This document shows positions 45,738-56,312 of a stretch of DNA of 64,000 nucleotides, piece by piece; position 1 is the first letter of the stretch; each line of letters opens with the position of its first letter. Location: positions 17,837-81,836 of the forward strand of contig CAMCBD010000002.1 in the NCBI GenBank assembly GCA_945872825.1. The letters are read 5' to 3'. The stretch is from Nitrosomonas ureae. GTDB lineage: Bacteria; Pseudomonadota; Gammaproteobacteria; Burkholderiales; Nitrosomonadaceae. A program made the position numbers and the translations under genes. Below the pieces are notes generated by a model. The model had not been told where the DNA came from and searched no databases. It worked only from the letters and a program-made list of their open reading frames with translations.

Positions 45738-46190
45738 TTACGGACGATGTCGTGTTTCTTTCCTTTGTTCGTACCGTACCAGTTTAGCGAGATTAAGTAA
45801 TTCTTCGGATAGCAATTCCAGCGCATCATCTAAAGTCAGTATGCCAACCAGTTCTCCGGCTTCATCGACGATCGGCAAGCGCCGGATGGTTTTGCGGCGC
45901 ATAAACTCGATCGCTTCATGCGTCGCGGTACTTTCTTTAACAGAAAATACTTCCGGTGCCATGATATCGCCGACGGTAATCACTGTTTCATCCAATTCCG
46001 TGGCCAGAACTTCGACAACCAGATCACGATCCGTGACAATGCCTACAGGTGCTGTACGACCATCCAACTTATCAATCACAATAACAGCCCCGACATGATA
46101 TTGCCGCATCAGTTTAGCAGCTTCCAGAACTGTCTCATCCCGTTGAATAGTAATTACTTCACGATTGCAAATTTCACCGACACTCATCAT
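45738..46190 (-). CDS. Tandem CBS-domain protein
   Basis: MMSVGEICNREVITIQRDETVLEAAKLMRQYHVGAVIVID...GIVTDRDLV. Confidence 0.92.
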   Translation of the reverse strand: MMSVGEICNREVITIQRDETVLEAAKLMRQYHVGAVIVIDKLDGRTAPVGIVTDRDLVVEVLATELDETVITVGDIMAPEVFSVKESTATHEAIEFMRRKTIRRLPIVDEAGELVGILTLDDALELLSEELLNLAKLVRYEQRKETRHRP

Positions 46191-46234
46191 ATTCTCCTTT
46201 ATTTTTTATCCAATCAAACAGGTCCGGTCTCGAG

Positions 46235-46738
46235 TTAACGAGTCCAACTGACACGCAACAAATTTCCAGCCGGGTTGTAATGAAATTCCAAATCACCCTG
46301 AAAAGCATGGTGAACCGCTTCACCAATACCGCGCGCGAGGTGAATATCAGTGGTGGTTATCAATACTCCATTGCCCTCTTCTTCGGTTGCCATGATTCGC
46401 TTCAACGGATGTTCGGTTTTTTCTTTCTTTTCGACATTGTGTATCAGGCTTACGATTTCATCCCGATGCGCAACAAAAAAATCACCTGATAAGGTCACAA
46501 AGCCTGCCGGCTGACTCTCAAGAATACGCTGACAAGCCGGACAGTTGTGCTGATGCGCATTCGCAGGCGCCACAAGCCATTGCCACCGTCCTTTATGAAA
46601 TACCGCGCTACATTTCGAACAAACTGTCGGCTCCGGAAGTTTGCCTTTGGTTTGGTAAGTATCGTGTACTTGTTCCTGAAAAATACCATCGTGGCGGGCA
46701 ATAGGATGAAAACCGGGAGGTGTGCTTTTTGTACCCAT
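46235..46738 (-). CDS. BCAM0308-family zinc-ribbon protein
   Basis: PTVCSKCSAVFHKGRWQWLVAP...HNCPACQRI. Confidence 0.75.
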   Translation of the reverse strand: MGTKSTPPGFHPIARHDGIFQEQVHDTYQTKGKLPEPTVCSKCSAVFHKGRWQWLVAPANAHQHNCPACQRILESQPAGFVTLSGDFFVAHRDEIVSLIHNVEKKEKTEHPLKRIMATEEEGNGVLITTTDIHLARGIGEAVHHAFQGDLEFHYNPAGNLLRVSWTR

Positions 46739-47014
46739 GATAACGCTCCTCTGTGCAATTTATTGATTTTGGATTCAAAGCCTATTCATTTGCTGTGAAT
46801 GACTCTTGTTTGCTTAGTAACCGTCAAGCTACTAATTACATCTTGCTCGCTTTGATAATTTTTCTCAAGCGTTTCCACAAGCTCAATTGATTATGTATAT
46901 TGATTCATAATGATTTCCAAGGCATAAAATTGGTTGAATAAAATGGCTAGGGAAAATGAGGAGGTGGAGCAGTTTTCAGTAAGGAGGATAAAAGTGATAG
47001 CCGCTTTATCAGTA

Positions 47015-47182
47015 CTAGGAGTCTGTCGGACTTAAGGTCAGTCTACTGAGTCAGTGGGGTGGCGGTTCATATTTCCTCAATTTTTCGTTGCATAGATCGA
47101 CTATGCGCCTAAAAATAGAGAAAATACGCACTCGCTCTCCCACTCGGCTCGCTACGATTGCTTAAGTCCGACAGACTCCTAG
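47015..47182. repeat. 168-bp MITE-like element with perfect 22-bp terminal inverted repeats
   Basis: CTAGGAGTCTGTCGGACTTAAG (47015-47036) and its exact reverse complement CTTAAGTCCGACAGACTCCTAG (47161-47182). Confidence 0.9.
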
Positions 47183-47416
47183 CTAAATTATCAAAAGTGT
47201 TTTTTGATGCCGGGACATATATCCTAAGAAATTAGAAATGATATCAGTTACTTGGGATAAGTTGCCTGTATCATTTTTACAGATACTTTGATATTCTTCT
47301 GCAAAATTAAACGAATGCTGTTTTCCATCACCACAAAAGATGCCCTTCAAACTTTAATCGGCCTATCCGCTCATTACGATGAACGGCTTCCCTTACATAG
47401 ATAAGGAATAGCAATA

Positions 47417-50400
47417 ATGACCTCTCGCATCCTATTCATCGATTCAAACGTAGCCGAATATCAAAGCCTGATTCCACAACTGCCATCTGATTCGGATGTC
47501 GTTGTGCTGGATCAATCCAAAGACGGAATCCTGCAAATTTTAGCCGGCTTGCAAGGCAAATCAGAATTCAATGCGATAGACGTCATCTCGCATGGTAAGC
47601 CAGGTGCATTGTTGCTGGGCTCCATCGAGTTAAACAGTGTCAACTTGGCAGAGTATGCCAAGCAATTAGCTGAAATTGGTACGTATTTGAGTATCGATGG
47701 CGACATCCTGCTCTACGGTTACGAAGTCGCGCAAGGTATAAAAGGGCAGGCATTCATTGAGCAATTGGCCATACTGACAGGAGCCAATGTTGCGGCATCC
47801 ACCAATCTGACCGGTGCTTCTGACCAAGATGGAGATTGGGTGCTGGAGGCGCAAGCCGGTATGGTGCAGTCGTCCGCATTACAACTGCACTACCCCGGTG
47901 TCTTGGCAATTATCACAGGTACTACCGGTGATGATGCGCTTAACGGGACTGCGGATGCTGACACCTTGGTAGGCGATGCAGGCAACGACACGCTTCTAGG
48001 TGATGATGGCAATGACGAAGCATTCTTTTTCGGTAATCAGGCTGATTATGTGTTTTCGCTCGATTCAAACGGTCAGGTCACTGTGCGCGACACTAATACC
48101 GCCAACGGTGATGAGGGCACCGATACATTCTCCAGCATTGAAATTGCGCATTTTACCGATGGAGATATTTCAATTCCCCGGATTGGCGGTGAATTTCAAG
48201 TCAATACTTATACACCCAATTGGCAAATGCGTCCTTCAATCACGGCCTTGAGTAATGGTGGATTTGTAGTGGCCTGGCAATCTTCTGATAGTGTTGGTGA
48301 TTATGACATTTATGCCCAACGCTATGATGCTGATGGAGTAGCTCAGGGTGGTGAATTCAGAGTCAATACTTATACAATTAATGACCAAGAAAACCCTTCG
48401 ATCACTGCCTTGAGCACTGGTGGATTTGTAGTGACCTGGGATTCACAAAATCAAGATGGCAATAATTGGGGCATTTATGCCCAGCGCTATGATACTGATG
48501 GAATAGCCCAGGGGAGTGAATTCAGAGTCAATACAAATACAACTAATGATCCAAATACCCCTTCGATCACTGCCTTGACCGACGGCGGATTTGTAGTGAG
48601 CTGGTTGGCAGGGCTAGATGTTGGCATTTATGCCCAGCGCTATGATGCTGATGGAGTGGCCCAAGGCGGTGAATTCAGATTTAATACTTATACAACCATT
48701 TATATTTTTGAAGTGTCTCCTTCAATCACGGCCTTGAGCAATGGCGGATTTGTGGTGACATGGACGGGGGGGCTAATGACATTTATGCCCAGCGCTATGA
48801 TGCGGATGGCGTAGCCCAAGGCAGTAAATTCATGGTCAATACTTATACAAATAAGGCTCAAACTACCCCTTCGATCACTGCCTTGAACAACGGTGGATTT
48901 GTAGTGACCTGGGATTCTTATAATCAAAATATTTCTCATGATATTTATGCTCAGCGTTATGATGCTGAGGGAAAGCCGGCTGGTGATTTAACCTTAACGG
49001 GCGGCGCCAATGATGATCATATAATTGTTGATGCACTACTGAATAAACCCGTTGAGCTGCATGGATTGGAGGGTAACGATGAGCTGCGCGGCGGAAGCAG
49101 TGATGACACTCTGTTTGGCGGGATAGGAAATGAGACATTGGATGGAGGTGCCGGGAATGATATTTTATATGGCGATACAGGTATAGACACAGCCAGATAT
49201 CTTACGACATCGTATAGTGACGTTGAGATTATTAAAGTAGATAAAGATGGGAATCATCTTCCAAAGGGTCATGTAAGAATTGCTGATTTAATAAATGGAA
49301 CGGAAGATGAGCTGGTTGATATGGAATTGGCAACGTTTGCTGACGGTACAAAAATTGCGCTGGGGCCTGCTCTGGTATTGGATTTTTCAAATCCAATACC
49401 ACATAATTTTCATGTAGTGCCAGTATTTGATCCTTCCATAAATCTATGGAAAGAAAGTATTGTTCAAGGACAAGGCAGTATGTCACTTGGAAATTTTACC
49501 GACACCCAGAAAAACGAAATTTTAAAGGGCGTACAAGATGTCTTTGATCGGAGCGGTATCAACATATTAGTAGTTGACTCAATACCTACTATTGGGTCGT
49601 TTAGTACCGTTCAGTTTTCCCCTGCTCTTCCATCCTACGATCATGATGGAAATAGTACAACACCAAAAGTTCTTCTTGAAGGCCAGGCATATGAAGGCTT
49701 AGATCGGTTTAATAACGATAATAATAATATTGTCGCGGTATTCATGGATGGACCCGATACTTCAAGTATTGTTGAGACTGTTGCGCACGAAGCTGCCCAT
49801 TCTTTTGGTGCCAGACATATAAATCCCGTACCAGGTACGAGCAGTGAGGTTATGGATTATCAACCTAGCAGTTCCCCACAGTTTTGGAATCAAGTTACCG
49901 CCGTTGTAGAGCCGCCCAGCGATGGTGAGCTTCCTACCGCAGTAACTCACAACCCAACTTATCACCTACGCCGATATGTTGTAGGTGAAAGTGACGCAGA
50001 TTTAAAGGCTGAAGGAATTTTACCTGGCTCTTGGGATACCGGACTCTTTACTCTATTCGGATACACTCTCAGTTTTGCCTCACTTACAGCACCAATAAAT
50101 CATCTGAGCATTGTGTTTCTTCCAGAATCCAGTTCTGCTGAAAGCGATGTAAATGATGCTTTTGGAGGGTTGCAGCTTCTCGCCGACACTATCAACGCAG
50201 ACGATACCATTAATTTTTCCGTACCTGGAGGGCAAAGATTCCAGATACTGGCATCGTCTTCCGATCCGAATATCATGGATGTGGCCATTAAATTTGAAGG
50301 AATAACTGCTGATTCGTTTGTCGTAGAAGGCGGTAGTCGAAGGGATCTTACGGGCACTATGCTATCTCGCCAGTCTCCTGATGACGAACCAATTCTAATC

Positions 50401-52125
50401 GGTTCGATTACCGCATCCATTACTCAGGAGACAGTCATTGATTCATCGAATACCAGTGCCGGTAATCATGCACCGATTCTTATCACGTCTTTGGAGAATC
50501 AGGCTGTCAAATATGATACGGTTGGTTGGAGTTACGATGCAAGTGCATCGTTTAGTGACGAAGATGTCTCCGATAGCTTAAGTTACAGCGCCACTCTTGC
50601 CAATGGCAATCCTTTACCTGCCTGGATACTGATTGGCGCAACAACCGGGGTACTGACAGGATCACCAAGCATAAACGATCGCGGCACTTTTTCTCTGATT
50701 GTAAAAACGTCCGATACTCACGGATCCAGTGTCAGCGCCCCTCTAACCGTTGCAGCAACTGTATTTGACGCAGGCACACTGCTGATGAATACAGCAAGCA
50801 ACGATATTCTGGCCGGCACGATAGCCAACGATTCCGTGACTTATGCCTACGCAACATCGTCGGTCACTGTTTCTTTGGCTACTACTACACAGCAAAATAC
50901 CCTCGGCGCAGGATTGGATACTCTGACTAATATCGACAATCTGATCGGCAGCGATTTTAACGATATTTTGACCGGCAACTCAAAAAATAACGCCCTGGAT
51001 GGCGGAGCTGGTAACGATACACTCAATGGCGGCGCTGGCGCAGATACGATGATCGGCGGATTGGGTAATGACATTTTTGTTGTTAACCATGCGGGAGATG
51101 TCGTTATCGAGTACCTCAATGAGGGTACGGATAAAGTTAGTAGCAATGTGGCATACACCTTATCACCCAATATTGAGAATCTCACCCTGACCGGCGCATT
51201 GGCGATTAATGGCACGGGCAATGACCTGGCGAATACCTTGATTGGCAATGCCGCAGCTAATCATCTGGATGGCGGGACCGGTGCAGATGCACTAAAAGGT
51301 GGGGCAGGTGATGATACTTATATTGTTGATAATGTCGGTGATGTCATCACTGAAAATTCCGGTGCAGGCACAGATACTGTCAACAGCAGTGACACCTACA
51401 AGCTATCAGGCAACGTCGAGAATCTCACGCTGATGGGTGCATTGGCTATTAATGGTACCGGTAATATCCTGGCTAACACTATTACTGGAAATTCGGCCAA
51501 TAATATATTGAATGGTGCTGCAGGCGCAGATACCCTGATTGGTGGAGCGGGTAACGATACTTATACGGTCGATAATACCGGTGACGTCGTCACGGAAAAC
51601 CTGAGTGAGGGCACTGATAAGGTCAATAGTAGTGTGACCTACACGCTATCCGCCAATGTGGAAAATCTCACGCTGACGGGTACATCGGCGATCAATGGCA
51701 CGGGCAATGAATTGGCTAATGGCATCACTGGCAATACAGCCGCCAATCAGTTAGATGGAGGAACGGGAAATGATACGCTCGATGGCGGGTTAGGCAATAA
51801 CGTGCTCACTGGTGGAGTCGGTAACGATTCTTTCAGGTTTACAACGAACGGTCATGTTGACACGATTACCGACTATAACGTGGTGAATGATACTGTTAAG
51901 CTAGAGAATGCTGTATTTACAGCATTAACAACGACAGGTACTTTAGCAGCCAGCAAATTTAGAATCGGTACGAACGCATTGGATGCTGATGATTTCATCA
52001 TTTATAACGATACGATCGGTGCGTTGCTATACGACGTGGATGGTAGTGGTTTGGGTGCTGCGGTACAGATTGCTTCACTGACTGGTGGCTTAGCTATGAC
52101 CAATGCGGATATTGTGGTGATCTAA
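47417..52125 (+). pseudogene. Large DUF4347/repeat/metzincin/CADG/RTX protein (~1,570 codons) interrupted by a -1 frame change at a 7-G tract
   Basis: ORFs 47417..48814 and 48760..52125 continue each other (GGFVVTW / GGANDIYAQRYDADGVAQGS); DUF4347 N-term, five ~45-55-aa repeats, HEAAHSFGARH, cadherin-like domain, RTX repeats, T1SS-like C-terminus. Confidence 0.85.
48184..48987 (+). repeat. Five tandem protein-coding repeats (GGEFxVNTYT...PSITALSxGGFVVTW...IYAQRYDADGVAQ)
   Basis: Recurring translated module within 47417..48814 and 48760..52125. Confidence 0.9.
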
Positions 52126-52238
52126 GGAGGCTCTGAATAACTGTCATTTCGAGCATAGCGAGAAATCTATACTGTTGATTTGCAAAGATTCCTCACTATG
52201 TTCGGGATGACAAAGATGAGTTATTCAGAATTTCCTTA
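52123..52238. repeat. Interspersed palindromic repeat, family B copy 2, with outer TIR TAAGGA...TCTGAATAACT / AGTTATTCAGA...TCCTTA
   Basis: TGTCATTTCGAGCATAGCGAGAAATCTATACTGTTGATTTGCAAAGATTCCTCACTATGTTCGGGATGACA, similar to 45596..45710. Confidence 0.85.
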
Positions 52239-52243
52239 CGAGC

Positions 52244-52382
52244 ATTGAGGTGGATATTCTGGAAGATGGTAGTCTGGATTTTCCGGATAGCGCGCTGGCG
52301 CGGCTGGCTGGAAAAGAATGATGTGCTGAGTACCCGTTCCTTGAAGGAATTGCGTCACCTGATCAATCGCACCATGTCATAA
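52244..52382 (+). pseudogene. polX: Remnant of DNA polymerase X (PHP-domain) gene with internal deletion
   Basis: Frame 1 IEVDILEDGSLDFPDSAL, then another frame RGWLEKNDVLSTRSLKELRHLINRTMS*; resembles two parts of a bacterial PolX PHP domain/C-terminus. Confidence 0.65.
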
Positions 52383-52401
52383 TCATGTTAAGGAGCACAC
52401 C

Positions 52402-53046
52402 ATGATTTTCGCCGACCGTATCACAGCAGCCGAGAAACTGGCGGAAGCCCTTTCTGAGTATCAAGATAAAAATCCGCTGGTACTGGCTATTCCCAGAGGT
52501 GCCGTGCCGATGGCCAAGGTGATTGCCGGGCAATTGAGCGGCGAGATGGATGTAGTTCTGGTGCGTAAATTGCGCGCGCCTGGCAATCCTGAGTTCGCGA
52601 TCGGTTCAATTGATGAGAGTGGTTGGATTTATCTGACTGAGTATGCCAAGCAAGCCGGTGCCGATCAGGATTATATCAATCAGGAAGTATCTTTCCAGTT
52701 GGAAACCATCCGGCAGCGGCGCGCGCAATATACGCCGATGCATCCGCCGGTTGATCCCGCTGGAAGGATTGTCATCGTCATTGATGACGGGCTAGCCACG
52801 GGATCCACGATGATTGCCGCACTGCATGCATTACGTAATAAGAAACCGGCAGAATTGATCTGTGCCATACCCGTTGCACCGCCGGAGACATTGAAGAAAT
52901 TAGAGGGAAAAGCGGATCATATTGTCTGCTTGTCATCTCCAATCAATTTCTATGCGGTAGGGCAGTTTTACAGGGATTTTCCGCAAGTGACCGATGAAGA
53001 AGTGATTGCTTGCTTAGCCGATGCAAATCGACGAGAGAAGGAGTAA
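52402..53046 (+). CDS. Phosphoribosyltransferase family protein
   Basis: LAIPRGAVPMAKVIAGQL...RIVIVIDDGLATGSTMIAALHALR PRPP loop. Confidence 0.9.
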   Translation: MIFADRITAAEKLAEALSEYQDKNPLVLAIPRGAVPMAKVIAGQLSGEMDVVLVRKLRAPGNPEFAIGSIDESGWIYLTEYAKQAGADQDYINQEVSFQLETIRQRRAQYTPMHPPVDPAGRIVIVIDDGLATGSTMIAALHALRNKKPAELICAIPVAPPETLKKLEGKADHIVCLSSPINFYAVGQFYRDFPQVTDEEVIACLADANRREKE

Positions 53047-53091
53047 TTGTGCGTATTCTGTTGATCGAAAATTATTTGCCAGGAGCTTGCC

Positions 53092-53592
53092 ATGATACGA
53101 AACCCGATTGATATAGCTAGCCGTGTCAGCGCTAATTTATCCGCGCTCATTGAAGATCGTGTGAATCGATCAGAGCTGGAGCAAGATATAACGCTCGCCA
53201 CCATTCGTGATTTTGTTGCAGGTCTGCTTAGCGATGCATTTACCGAAACAGAGGAGCGGCACCATTTTGATATTAATGAATCATTGCTGGATGAGCTGCA
53301 TGCATTGATCGAGGAATTTGGCGAATCGGCATTAGCCATTGACTTTGTGCAGGAAAATGCCAGTGAACCCTTATCACGAGTCATTGACGCCGTGGTTAAT
53401 GACAGGGATCAAGAAAACCCGCCGACACTCGAAGCCGTAAAGGATGCGATGACTTCGGGCTTGTTAGCAAGTTTGGTGGGCGCTGGTGTATTGGATGAGG
53501 ATGAAGATGATGTCTTGCTGGCAGAAATTGATGCACTGATCGACCGGCATGGTGCCGATGCTCTGGCGGAAGAGTTCTTACGTTACGAATAA
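53092..53592 (+). CDS. Hypothetical acidic protein
   Basis: 166-aa ORF with start downstream of GGAG-like site; no recognised family. Confidence 0.55.
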   Translation: MIRNPIDIASRVSANLSALIEDRVNRSELEQDITLATIRDFVAGLLSDAFTETEERHHFDINESLLDELHALIEEFGESALAIDFVQENASEPLSRVIDAVVNDRDQENPPTLEAVKDAMTSGLLASLVGAGVLDEDEDDVLLAEIDALIDRHGADALAEEFLRYE

Positions 53593-53711
53593 TAATTACT
53601 CGTTGTTTTTTTGTTGCAACAACCGTATTTCTGAGTAAAAATGAACCTTAGCATCGATTCTCAATCGAATTGCTCATTGGCTTCGGCTTCTTTATTTATT
53701 TTTACTGACTT

Positions 53712-54161
53712 ATGAACCTCGATAAAATCTACGTATTGCAAACGGGTGTAAGCCTTAAAATTTCGACTATTGCTTTGCAAGAATTGATTGCAAATGCCAT
53801 CGGTAAACAAAAGTTTCCTGAACTCGAAGAAATTCGCAGCACATCGGATTTATATGCCTATTTGTCGGTTGTTGTCTGTGAAGGCGCGGAAGACTTAATC
53901 AGCAGACGGCAGCGTTGGATAGATCAAAAAATAAAAGCCGACTTAATCGCAGGGCGGCCGATTCCATTCAATAGCTTTTGCAATCTTTTCTGGCGCAATC
54001 TCGATGAAGATGATCCGGATGGTGACGAATGGCAGCAGTTAATGGCCAGTGACCAATTTTATTCTCAATTGACTATGCTACTGAACAAATTGCGCATCGC
54101 TGAGCGCAGCCTGCAGCAATATAAGGGAGCGATTCCTGATTGGTATCTGGGCTCGGCTTAA
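53712..54161 (+). CDS. Hypothetical protein
   Basis: 149-aa ORF; no recognised family. Confidence 0.55.
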   Translation: MNLDKIYVLQTGVSLKISTIALQELIANAIGKQKFPELEEIRSTSDLYAYLSVVVCEGAEDLISRRQRWIDQKIKADLIAGRPIPFNSFCNLFWRNLDEDDPDGDEWQQLMASDQFYSQLTMLLNKLRIAERSLQQYKGAIPDWYLGSA

Positions 54162-54301
54162 CAGACCGTTGAAAAACTATCTGCGTTGCCGCTGCGGTGT
54201 TAAAAACAGACTCAAAATGCTCATTTATTAAGCATAAACTGCGCTTTTTCGCCTGTTTTTTCCTTGCGTCGGCTGCCTCGAAAACATTTCTCAATGGCCT
54301 G
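54162..54301. repeat. Interspersed 140-bp repeat, family A copy 2
   Basis: Similar to 8101..8240 over the full length; ends CAGACCGTTGAAAA / TTCTCAATGGCCTG. Confidence 0.85.
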
Positions 54302-54353
54302 CTAATAAGTCATGTTGTTAATGCACGTTGAATTAGCACTGAGTCCGCAAGCA

Positions 54354-55052
54354 TTACCAAGGCACAATCTGCCCATCAAACGCATAAAACTTCCCGGAAT
54401 CCGCGAATTTCAAATTGTTGATGACGCGGCGCATGCCAGTGACGCTTTGTTCAGTTGTAATCAATGCATTCGGGCCGCCCATGTCGGTTCTGACCCATCC
54501 CGGATGGAGTAGCACTGCAGTAATCTGACTTGAGTTCAGGTCAATCGACAGACTTTTCATCACGATATTGACCGCTGCTTTGCTGGAGCGGTAGATGTAG
54601 CTTCCGCCACCGCGATTGTCTGCGATGCTGCCCATTTTGCTGGTGATGGTGATGATGGTTTTCTGCTGACTTCTGGAGATTTGTTGGATAAAAGCTTCGG
54701 CCATTTTTAGCGGTGCCATCGTATTGACTGCAAAGGCATAAGTCCAGGCTGCATAATCCGTTTTACCGAAGACATCGCCGTATTCTGGCGGATAGACACC
54801 GGCATTATTGATGAGTAAATCAATCGTCTGATTGGATAATGCCTGAGATAATTGTTCAATCTGCTGGTGATTGGCTACATCTAATGGGTGAACAGTGATC
54901 TGATCCGGATAGTGTGTAGCCAAATGATTTAACGCCTCTGCTATTGCCGGATTACGACATGCTGCAAAAACACGCCAGCCATCCTTGGCATATTGCCGGA
55001 CAAATTCAAGTCCGATGCCACGATTTGTTCCTGTAATTAATGCTGTTCTCAT
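54354..55052 (-). CDS. Short-chain dehydrogenase/reductase
   Basis: MRTALITGTNRGIGLEFVRQY...LLINNAGVYPP...YRSSKAAVNIVMKSLS. Confidence 0.93.
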   Translation of the reverse strand: MRTALITGTNRGIGLEFVRQYAKDGWRVFAACRNPAIAEALNHLATHYPDQITVHPLDVANHQQIEQLSQALSNQTIDLLINNAGVYPPEYGDVFGKTDYAAWTYAFAVNTMAPLKMAEAFIQQISRSQQKTIITITSKMGSIADNRGGGSYIYRSSKAAVNIVMKSLSIDLNSSQITAVLLHPGWVRTDMGGPNALITTEQSVTGMRRVINNLKFADSGKFYAFDGQIVPW

Positions 55053-55246
55053 TTCTCTTCCTTGTAATCATGAGTTTTGTCATTTAAATTCGAGTTTCAT
55101 TAACGTCTATTTTACAATGCTTGATAACCTACCATGAGGTTGTTGCAAAACTATGGTTTCGAGCTTCCCTGTTTTTGCGCAGCATCCAGCAAAAGCTGGT
55201 AACATCAGCGCAGACTGAAGATGTAAATCCGAGAGAATTTCCCTCC

Positions 55247-56116
55247 ATGCTGAGTTACCGACACGCCTTTCATGCGGGCAATCACGCCGATGTTTTGAAA
55301 CATTTGATCGAAGTACAATTGCTGCGTCATCTGGTGCAGAAAGATAAACCGTTTTGGTATATCGATACCCATGCTGGCGCAGGCTGCTATGCGCTGGACC
55401 GTGGCTTTGCTGTTCAGAATGCGGAGTACGAGAATGGCATTGCCCGCTTATGGGATCGCGACGATTTGCCGGATGCGCTGGCCGATTATGTGTCGCTGGT
55501 GAAAGGCATCAATCCGGATAAGCAAATGAAGCTGTATCCCGGTTCGCCCTTATTCGCACTGCATTTGTTGCGCGAACAAGACCGGCTGCGGCTGTTCGAG
55601 TTGCATCCGGCGGATAGTGAAATCCTTCAGCAAAACTTCGCCGCCGAGCGTGTGCGAGTACAAGTGCAGAGTACCGACGGTTTCGGTGCGTTGAAAGCAC
55701 TATTGCCCCCGCCGTCACGCCGCGCGCTGGTGTTGATTGATCCGCCTTACGAGGACAAGCAAGATTATCGTCGCGTCATTTCGGCGCTGGGTGAAGGATT
55801 GAAGCGTTTTGCCAACGGTATCTATGCGGTGTGGTATCCGCAGTTGCAGCGTGTTGAGGCAAAACAGTTGCCCGAACAGTTCAAGCGGCTCCCCGTGAAA
55901 AGTTGGCTGCATGTCGCGCTTAGTGTGCAGGCACCGGATAAAAGCGGCTTCGGTATGCATGGCAGCGGCATGTTTGTGTTCAATCCACCGTGGACACTTT
56001 ATGGGATATTGCAAGGGGTAATGCCTTATCTCGTCAAGCAATTGGCGCAGGATGCGCAAGCGAATTTCATCCTTGAGAAGCACGAACCAAATCCTCATTC
56101 AAGCAACCTAAGCTAG
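55247..56116 (+). CDS. rlmJ: 23S rRNA (adenine(2030)-N(6))-methyltransferase
   Basis: MLSYRHAFHAGNHADVLKHL...YIDTHAGAGCYALD...ALVLIDPPYEDKQDYRRV. Confidence 0.95.
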   Translation: MLSYRHAFHAGNHADVLKHLIEVQLLRHLVQKDKPFWYIDTHAGAGCYALDRGFAVQNAEYENGIARLWDRDDLPDALADYVSLVKGINPDKQMKLYPGSPLFALHLLREQDRLRLFELHPADSEILQQNFAAERVRVQVQSTDGFGALKALLPPPSRRALVLIDPPYEDKQDYRRVISALGEGLKRFANGIYAVWYPQLQRVEAKQLPEQFKRLPVKSWLHVALSVQAPDKSGFGMHGSGMFVFNPPWTLYGILQGVMPYLVKQLAQDAQANFILEKHEPNPHSSNLS

Positions 56117-56312
56117 CCTATATGGCTGGTAGCGAACATTAAAATGCCTTGAATATCATGTGGCGCTACGCTAGGCTACGGGGTTTTTGTAAAATAACTT
56201 ACGGATATTTTGTTGAATCTGAAAACACCATAATTTTTTGGCGTTGCATGTCCGGCAAACTCCTTAGATGCTGACGTTGTCAAAATAACCATAACATTCC
56301 TATTGTAAAACC

